64,000 bases of DNA from Bradyrhizobium sp. OK095 (GTDB taxonomy: Bacteria > Pseudomonadota > Alphaproteobacteria > Rhizobiales > Xanthobacteraceae). Below the pieces are notes generated by a model, which searched no databases, was not told where the DNA came from, and worked only from the letters and a program-made list of their open reading frames with translations. Made by a program: the position numbers and the translations under genes. Below are positions 58,655 to 64,000 of this stretch, in pieces. The first letter of the stretch is position 1. Each line of letters begins with the position of its first letter. The stretch spans positions 372,001 to 436,000 of the forward strand of contig NZ_FOBX01000003.1 of the NCBI RefSeq assembly GCF_900109945.1, written 5' to 3'.

Positions 58655-59392
58655 CTACGGCTGCGTCGCGTTCCAGAGCATGGAGAGCCCGGCCGCGATC
58701 ATGATCGCGTCCATCACCAGGCGGAACATCTCCGGCTTCAGATGCAGCACGAACCGCTTGGCGATGAAGGCGCCCGACATCAGCGAGGAGCCTGCGACCA
58801 AGCCCTTGATGAAGACGTCCTGCGTCAGCGCGCCGAAACGTTCGAAAGTCACGGACTTCGCGAAATAGAGTCCGAGCGAGGAAGCGGCTTCGGTGGCGAG
58901 GAACGCGCCCTTGGACAGCCCGTAGAACAGGAACAGCGGCACACTGAGCGGACCGGTCGAGACCACGATGCCGGTGAGATAGCCGATGATCGCTCCGCCG
59001 ATGGCGAGATGCCAGAGATTGGCCTTCAGGTCATGCCGGGCCAGCCAGTGCCGTACCGGCACCATCGCGATCAGGAAAATGCCGATGGCGAGATCGACGG
59101 CATGCGAGGGCAGCGCCAGCAGCGTGCGCGCGCCAAGGACTGCGGCCGGAATGCCCGTCACCGAATAGGCCGCGCAGGCCCGCCAGTCGACATCGCGCCA
59201 CCAGGCGAGAATCCGCGAAAAATTCGCCATCACGGAGGCCACCGCCATGATCGGCACGGCCTCCTTTGGTCCATAGGCATAGACCAACACCGGCATCAGC
59301 ATGATCGACGAGCCGGTGCCGACGATGCCTGAGACGGTGCCGGCGATCAGACCAATGATGAGGACGAAGAGAAAGGCCAAGATGCTCTCCAC
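58655..59392 (-). CDS. TSUP (TauE/SafE) family anion transporter
   Basis: 245 residues, about seven hydrophobic segments, with the family glycine core GTVSGIVGTGSSIMLMPVLV near the start and the duplicated half further on. Inner-membrane anion carrier. It is a second TSUP protein in the window and is not similar enough to the one at 27429 to be a recent duplicate. Convergent with the GGDEF-EAL gene. Confidence 0.85.
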   Translation of the reverse strand: MESILAFLFVLIIGLIAGTVSGIVGTGSSIMLMPVLVYAYGPKEAVPIMAVASVMANFSRILAWWRDVDWRACAAYSVTGIPAAVLGARTLLALPSHAVDLAIGIFLIAMVPVRHWLARHDLKANLWHLAIGGAIIGYLTGIVVSTGPLSVPLFLFYGLSKGAFLATEAASSLGLYFAKSVTFERFGALTQDVFIKGLVAGSSLMSGAFIAKRFVLHLKPEMFRLVMDAIMIAAGLSMLWNATQP

Positions 59393-59475
59393 GAATCGGG
59401 AGAGTGTAGCCGTGACGGGCGCGGCGGGCGATCCGTTCTAGGCGAGGGAGCCCATCGCTTGGGACAGGCTTGCCC

Positions 59476-59922
59476 TCAGCCTTGCTCGTCCATGACGCGC
59501 AGCTTTTCCACGCGACGGCGGAAATCTTCATCCGTCGAGAATTCGGCGGAGAGATAAGACGAGACCAGATCCACGGCGAGCCAGGCGCCGACGATCTGGG
59601 CGCCGATGCACATGACGTTGACGTCGTCGTGCTCGACGCTCTGATGGGCGGAATGGATGTCGTGGCAGACCGCGGCTCGGATGCCCTTCATCTTGTTGGC
59701 GGCGATCGAGGCACCGACGCCGGTACCGCACACCATGATGCCGCGCGCGGCTTGGCCCGACGTCACCTTCTGCGCCACCGCGCGGGCGATGTCGGGGAAG
59801 TCCACCGGCTTGTCGTCATGGGAGCCGACATCGACGATGTCGTGGCCGAGGCTGCGGATGTGGTCGATGACGGTCTGCTTGAGCGGCCAGCCGGCGTGGT
59901 CGGATCCGATGACGAGACGCAT
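59476..59922 (-). CDS. rpiB: Ribose-5-phosphate isomerase B-like protein
   Basis: 148 residues, RpiB/LacAB family: IGSDHAGWPLKQ at the start, GIMVCGTGVGASIAANK with the catalytic Cys, and HDIHSAHQSVEHDDVNV. Isomerises a ribose-, allose- or tetrose-phosphate. It is the last gene of the six-gene transport operon, which suggests a role in catabolism of an imported sugar-acid or polyol rather than only in the pentose phosphate pathway. Confidence 0.92.
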   Translation of the reverse strand: MRLVIGSDHAGWPLKQTVIDHIRSLGHDIVDVGSHDDKPVDFPDIARAVAQKVTSGQAARGIMVCGTGVGASIAANKMKGIRAAVCHDIHSAHQSVEHDDVNVMCIGAQIVGAWLAVDLVSSYLSAEFSTDEDFRRRVEKLRVMDEQG

Positions 59923-59989
59923 GTGATGTCCTTCTTGATTTGCATGGGCCGTGACGGCCGGAATGCGGCCGTCACGGCTTTTTCTGATC

Positions 59990-60784
59990 TTAGCTACGCA
60001 TGTCCGCCGGCAGATCGACGCCGTGGAATTTCTTGTAGATCGCGTTGAGCTTGCCGTTCTTGACGTTCTCGGTGATCCAGGCGTTGAGCTTGTCCATCAG
60101 GCGCTGCTCGCCTTTCTTCAGGCCGATGGCGAGATCGAAGGTCGCCAGCGGAATTTTGGATTCGAAGATGCGGGCCGGATTCTTGACGCCGATCTGGTTG
60201 ATGATCGTCGCGGAAGTTCCGACGCAATCGACCTGGCCGGAGACGGCGGCCGTCACTTCCGTGGCGTCGTCGTCATAGCGGGCGATCTTCAGGTCCTTGT
60301 CCTTCATGTTCGACAGGGTGGTGTCCTGCGTGGTGCCGCGCGAGACGCCGATCGTCTTGTCCTTCAGGTCGGGCCAGTCCTTGACGTTGAGCGACTTCAG
60401 GCAGCCGACGTCGGATTGCAGCGTTGCATAGCGCTTGGTGAAGTCGATCACCTTGGCGCGCTCGGCCGTCACCGACAGGGTCGATATGATGATGTCGGCC
60501 TTGCCGGTCAGGACGTTGGGGATGCGGGTCGCGCCGGTGGTCTGGATGAATTCGAGCTCGAGGCCCCAATCCTTGGCGAGCAGTTGGGCGACTTCGACGT
60601 CCGAGCCGGTCGGCTTCATGCTGGAATCCATCATGCCAGAGGGCGGGATGGCGACGTCCGTTGAAATGCGGATTTTCTTGGCTTGCATGATGTCGTCGAG
60701 CAAATCGGCAGAAGCTGGCGTGGCTGATATCATGATGAGGCCGCATAGCGCGGCGGCAGCTCCAAGCAGTTTCTTGTTTGTCAT
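59990..60784 (-). CDS. Polar amino-acid-type ABC substrate-binding protein
   Basis: 264 residues with a signal peptide (LCGLIMISATPASA, cleaved near residue 26). SBP family 3 features: KKIRISTDVAIPPSGMMD, GSDVEVAQLLAKDWGLELEF and GKADIIISTLSVTAERAKVIDF. Binding protein for the adjacent ABC transporter (permeases and ATPase downstream in sequence, upstream in the transcript). Confidence 0.92.
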   Translation of the reverse strand: MTNKKLLGAAAALCGLIMISATPASADLLDDIMQAKKIRISTDVAIPPSGMMDSSMKPTGSDVEVAQLLAKDWGLELEFIQTTGATRIPNVLTGKADIIISTLSVTAERAKVIDFTKRYATLQSDVGCLKSLNVKDWPDLKDKTIGVSRGTTQDTTLSNMKDKDLKIARYDDDATEVTAAVSGQVDCVGTSATIINQIGVKNPARIFESKIPLATFDLAIGLKKGEQRLMDKLNAWITENVKNGKLNAIYKKFHGVDLPADMRS

Positions 60785-60804
60785 CCTTGGTTCTCCTCTC
60801 CCTG

Positions 60805-61560
60805 TTATGATTTTAAGTTTCCGGTGCCGACGAACTGCGTCAGCTCCGGCGTCGTCGGCGTCGTCAGGATCGAGGCGGGTCCGGTCTCGTGGACCTTGCC
60901 GCGATGCATGAAGACGATGCGATCAGCGATGCCCTTGGCAAAACCCATCTCGTGGGTGACCATCACCATGGTCATGCCATCCGCCGCGAGTTGCTCGATC
61001 ACCTTGAGCACCTCGGCGGTGAGCTCAGGGTCGAGCGCGGACGTGACCTCGTCGAACAGCATCACCTTCGGCTGCATCGCGAGCGAGCGGGCGATCGCCG
61101 CGCGCTGCTGCTGGCCGCCGGAGAGCTGCTCGGGATAAGCGTGCAGCTTCTCTTCGAGCCCGACCTGCGCCAGCACTTTTCGCGCGAGGTCCTTCGCCTG
61201 CGAGGCGGCCAGGCCTTTCACCGCGCAGGGCGCGAGCGTGATGTTCTGCTCGATCGTGAGATGCGGAAACAGATTATAGCTCTGGAACACGATGCCGACG
61301 TCCTGGCGCAGCGCGCGCAGATCGACGTCAGGACGGTCGACGCGGTGACCGCAGACAACGATCTCGCCGCCGTCGACTTTCTCGAAGCGGTCGATGCAAC
61401 GCAGTGCTGTGCTCTTCCCGGAGCCGGAGCGGCCAATGAGGGCGAGCACTTCGCCGCGCTCGACGGCAAAGGAGACGCCGTCGAGCACAAGGAGCGGGCC
61501 AAAGCTCTTCTGCACGTCGCGGAGCGACACGATCGGTTCGGAGGAGGGGGGTTGCTGCAT
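60805..61560 (-). CDS. Polar amino-acid-type ABC transporter ATPase (GlnQ-like)
   Basis: 251 residues from ATG 61558-61560. Walker [10 protein letters not shown], signature [17 protein letters not shown], Walker [15 protein letters not shown] and H-loop VTHEMGF. One gene of the PAAT family transporter; the two permease genes lie immediately upstream on the transcript. Confidence 0.94.
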   Translation of the reverse strand: MQQPPSSEPIVSLRDVQKSFGPLLVLDGVSFAVERGEVLALIGRSGSGKSTALRCIDRFEKVDGGEIVVCGHRVDRPDVDLRALRQDVGIVFQSYNLFPHLTIEQNITLAPCAVKGLAASQAKDLARKVLAQVGLEEKLHAYPEQLSGGQQQRAAIARSLAMQPKVMLFDEVTSALDPELTAEVLKVIEQLAADGMTMVMVTHEMGFAKGIADRIVFMHRGKVHETGPASILTTPTTPELTQFVGTGNLKS

Positions 61561-61561
61561 G

Positions 61562-62236
61562 TCAGGCTGGCGCGAGGTTGGATCTGCCACGCCCCATCCG
61601 CCGTTCCAGCTTCTGGCTGAACAGGGAGAGCGGATAGCACATGGCGAAATAGGTGACGGCGATGATGGCGTAGATGGCGAACGGCTCGAACAGCGAGTTG
61701 TTGACGATCTGGCCCGAGCGCATCAGCTCGACGAAGCCGACCACGGAGGCGAGCGATGTGTTCTTGACGATCTGCACCATGAAGCCGACGGTCGGCGGCG
61801 TCGCGATGCGGATCGCCTGCGGCAGGATCACCTTCATCATGCGCTGGATCCGGCTCAGCGCCAGGCCTTCTGCGGCTTCCCATTGCGGCTTCGGCACCGA
61901 CTGGATGCAGCCGCGCCAGATCTCGCCGAGATAGGCGGCGACATAGAGCGTGAGCGAGGCGCCGGCGGCCGTGAGCGAGGAGACCTTGAGGCCGATCGCG
62001 GCGAGGCCGAAATAGCCGAGGAACAGAATGACGAGCAGCGGCGTGCCCTGGATCAGCTGGACATAGACGGCGCTGGCGATCCGCACGGATTTAAGCGGCG
62101 ATATCCTCGCCAGCGCGATCGCGAAGCCGACGATGCCGCCGCCGATCAGCGCGATCACGGATAGACCGATGGTCCACAGTGCGCCCTGGCCGAGGAACAT
62201 CAGATGGTTGATGTTGAGATGTCCGCCCATGGTCAT
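61562..62236 (-). CDS. Polar amino-acid-type ABC permease 2
   Basis: 224 residues, about five hydrophobic segments, with the EAA-loop [24 protein letters not shown] region ([18 protein letters not shown]) and the PAAT permease start [20 protein letters not shown]. It adjoins the ATPase gene by 1 bp and the other permease by 1 bp. Pairs with the permease at 62238. Confidence 0.92.
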   Translation of the reverse strand: MTMGGHLNINHLMFLGQGALWTIGLSVIALIGGGIVGFAIALARISPLKSVRIASAVYVQLIQGTPLLVILFLGYFGLAAIGLKVSSLTAAGASLTLYVAAYLGEIWRGCIQSVPKPQWEAAEGLALSRIQRMMKVILPQAIRIATPPTVGFMVQIVKNTSLASVVGFVELMRSGQIVNNSLFEPFAIYAIIAVTYFAMCYPLSLFSQKLERRMGRGRSNLAPA

Positions 62237-62237
62237 C

Positions 62238-62921
62238 TCACAACGGCGTGCCGAGCCGGCGACGGCGCGGAAACAGCACCAAGCCGAGGCCCCAGAAGCC
62301 CGCGCGCATCACCAGCGACAGGATGATGTAGAGCACGGCGACGATGATGTAGGTCTCGAACGCGCGGTAAGTATCCGACTGGATGTAGTTGGCGACCGCG
62401 GTGAGTTCTTCCGCCGAAATCTGCGAGCAGACCGAGGACGCCAGCATCAGCAGCACGAACTGGCTGGTCAGCGCCGGATAGACCCTCTCGATCGCCGGCA
62501 GCAAAATGATGTGCCAGTAGATCTGCAGGCGCGACAGCGCCAACCCTTCGGCGGCCTCGATCTGTCCGCGCGGGATCGCCTCGAAACCGGCGCGCATGAT
62601 CTCGGCGGTGTAGGCGCCGACATTGATTGTCAGTGCGGCCACCGCCACGGTGAAGGCCGAGAATTTCAGGCCGAGGCTGGCGAGGCCGAAATAGACCAGG
62701 AAGATCTGCACCAGCAGCGGCGTGTTGCGGATGGCCTCGACATAGATCTTGCAGGCGCCTGCGATCAGCGAATTGTGCGCGCCGCGTCCAACCGCGGCAA
62801 GCGTGCCGAGGACCGCACCGCAGACCGTCGAAAAGGCCGCCAACTCCAACGTCAGCGCAGCGCCGGCCAGGAAATGCGGCCAACGCTCCAGCACTGCGGG
62901 AAAGTCGAGTTGGAGGCTCAT
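62238..62921 (-). CDS. Polar amino-acid-type ABC permease 1
   Basis: 227 residues, about five hydrophobic segments, with the HisM/GlnP-like permease pattern AALTLELAAFSTVCGAVLG, the IRNTPLLVQIFLVYFG loop and [20 protein letters not shown]. Heterodimeric partner of the 61562 permease. Its gene lies directly after the dehydrogenase gene. Confidence 0.92.
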   Translation of the reverse strand: MSLQLDFPAVLERWPHFLAGAALTLELAAFSTVCGAVLGTLAAVGRGAHNSLIAGACKIYVEAIRNTPLLVQIFLVYFGLASLGLKFSAFTVAVAALTINVGAYTAEIMRAGFEAIPRGQIEAAEGLALSRLQIYWHIILLPAIERVYPALTSQFVLLMLASSVCSQISAEELTAVANYIQSDTYRAFETYIIVAVLYIILSLVMRAGFWGLGLVLFPRRRRLGTPL

Positions 62922-62931
62922 CGTATCAGGG

Positions 62932-63831
62932 TCAGCCGGTGGTCTGGTTGGTCATGCGGTCATAGACGCGGAACAGCGCCTGGTTGCCGTTGTTGCCTTC
63001 GCCGTGTGCGCGGGCGTCGACATACTGGCTGGTGACGAGGGCGGTGCCGGGCAGCGGCACGCTCAGCGCCTGCGCGTGCTCTTGCACGAGGCGAAGGTCC
63101 TTGAGCTGCAGATCGATCCGGAAGCCGGCGGAGGCGTCGCCCGCGATCATCGCGGGGCCGAGCTTGTCGAGCATCCAGGAGGCGGCGGAGCCGCCGAGCA
63201 GCACGCGGCGCAGCAGATCGAGATCGAGGCCCGAGGCGCGTCCGAGCGCGAGCGCCTCGCAGATGGCCTGGATGTTGATGCCGCAGATCAGCTGATTGCA
63301 GAGTTTGACGGTCTGGCCGGCACCGGACGCGCCAACATGGGTGATGGTCGTCCCCATCGCGCGGAAGAACGGCTCGGCCTGCGCGAAGGCTGCCGCATCG
63401 CCGCCGGCCATAATCGAGAGTGCGGCATTCTTGGCGCCAACGGGCCCACCCGAGACCGGTGCATCGATAAAGCTGACTCCGATTTTTTGCAGGTCGGCAT
63501 GGATGCGGCGGACCGCGACCGGCGAGATCGTGCTCATGTCGACGACGAGCTTGCCGGATGGCGGCGACTTCAGCAGGCCGTGCTCGCCGTAAATGGTTGC
63601 CTCGACATGGGGCGTGTCGGGCAGCATGGTGATGACGATGTCGGCGCCTTGCGCGGCATCGGCAGGACTTTTGGCGCGTACCGCGCCTTCCTTGACGATG
63701 CCAGCCACGACGGCTTCGTTGAGATCGAACGCGTGCACCGTGTGCCCGGCTTTGAGAAGGTTGCGCACCATCTCCAGGCCCATCGTGCCGATGCCGATGA
63801 AGCCGACACTGCCCTTGTCGTTCCGTCCCAT
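62932..63831 (-). CDS. 3-hydroxyisobutyrate dehydrogenase-family oxidoreductase
   Basis: 299 residues from ATG 63829-63831. NAD(P)-binding motif GFIGIGTMGLEMVRNLLKAG, then FIDAPVSGGPVGAK (substrate site) and KLCNQLICGINIQA with the catalytic Lys. Family members oxidise beta-hydroxyacids such as 3-hydroxyisobutyrate, tartronate semialdehyde or threonate. The position in the transporter operon with rpiB suggests a hydroxy-acid substrate that the transporter imports. Confidence 0.92.
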   Translation of the reverse strand: MGRNDKGSVGFIGIGTMGLEMVRNLLKAGHTVHAFDLNEAVVAGIVKEGAVRAKSPADAAQGADIVITMLPDTPHVEATIYGEHGLLKSPPSGKLVVDMSTISPVAVRRIHADLQKIGVSFIDAPVSGGPVGAKNAALSIMAGGDAAAFAQAEPFFRAMGTTITHVGASGAGQTVKLCNQLICGINIQAICEALALGRASGLDLDLLRRVLLGGSAASWMLDKLGPAMIAGDASAGFRIDLQLKDLRLVQEHAQALSVPLPGTALVTSQYVDARAHGEGNNGNQALFRVYDRMTNQTTG

Positions 63832-63862
63832 GTTGTCAGTCCGTTTCTTGATTGGCCTGCGA

Positions 63863-64000
63863 TCAGCCTGAGGCGCTGGTCTTGTCGATGTCGCCGACGA
63901 CGGCGCGCCTGCGGTATTCGTCGCCGATGGCAAAATGCTTGCGCAGCGTCGCATCCGCCCGTTCCGGATCGCGTGCGATGATCGCGTCGAAGATGCGCCG
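63863..64000 (-). CDS. GntR-family (FCD) regulator, C-terminal end only
   Basis: 46 codons to the window edge, in frame, ending in TGA. The sequence IFDAIIARDPERADATLRKH is the last helices of an FCD-domain GntR (FadR/VanR-type) regulator. The rest lies right of the window. It starts upstream on the transcript, so it probably regulates the transport/dehydrogenase operon. Confidence 0.82.
   Translation of the reverse strand, partial: RRIFDAIIARDPERADATLRKHFAIGDEYRRRAVVGDIDKTSASG

Overview
The window is high-GC DNA with the gene content of an alphaproteobacterium of the Rhizobiales, most likely Bradyrhizobium or a close relative. The evidence is the liv-type branched-chain amino-acid transporters, many regulator-plus-enzyme pairs, dispersed GC-rich palindromic repeats between genes, and the alphaproteobacterial purF, cvpA, radA and der neighbourhoods. 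Nothing was searched against a database; family names rest on motifs read directly and on recalled family knowledge.

Layout. Positions 1-4510 (minus strand) hold an AT-richer accessory operon of five tightly packed genes: a nucleotidyltransferase-like protein, an XRE/ImmA-type protease-regulator, a DUF4186-like cysteine-rich protein, a radical SAM enzyme and a DPPW-motif methyltransferase-like protein that runs off the left edge. A promoter and an 18-bp perfect palindrome lie directly in front of the first gene. Positions 4592-21964 hold ordinary chromosomal genes: a deformylase paralogue lacking key residues, a TetR-controlled membrane protein, an esterase, MFS and GNAT proteins, a metzincin-like protease, a His-rich PadR regulator, an acetolactate-synthase-like enzyme, a beta-lactamase-fold hydrolase, and an ECF sigma factor with a carboxymuconolactone-decarboxylase-like partner.

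Positions 22007-25840 (minus strand) are the most striking part. An rtcB RNA ligase gene and a TROVE/vWA (Ro60-type) gene are preceded by a tandem array of four RNA elements. Each has a closing stem with a conserved TGGTGAAG strand and a tRNA-like domain in circularly permuted order (T arm, acceptor stub, D arm). I read these as bacterial Y RNAs (YrlA-like), ligands of the Ro60 protein, in an unusual four-copy cluster. A further structured RNA ending in an intrinsic terminator lies upstream.

Positions 25994-46603 carry DUF429, GST, a TetR/TSUP pair, CsaA, an ArsC-like protein, a complete livGFKHM transporter operon, a DUF47-Pit phosphate transport pair with a candidate Pho box, a guanidine exporter with a guanidine-II riboswitch, prfC, an acyl-CoA synthetase, and a yfgM-like gene, a lipoprotein gene, der and an MFS gene in a row. 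Positions 46604-64000 carry an orphan LivK paralogue, two tandem beta-propeller genes, an SDR, purF, cvpA, radA, a periplasmic-binding-protein/GGDEF-EAL pair, a TSUP transporter, and an operon of rpiB, a polar amino-acid-type ABC transporter, a 3-hydroxyisobutyrate-dehydrogenase-family enzyme and the tail of a GntR regulator.

Together the RNA-array/TROVE/RtcB module looks like an RNA quality-control or repair locus, and the left-edge operon looks like an accessory conflict or modification system of unknown function. The rest is housekeeping and metabolic genes.
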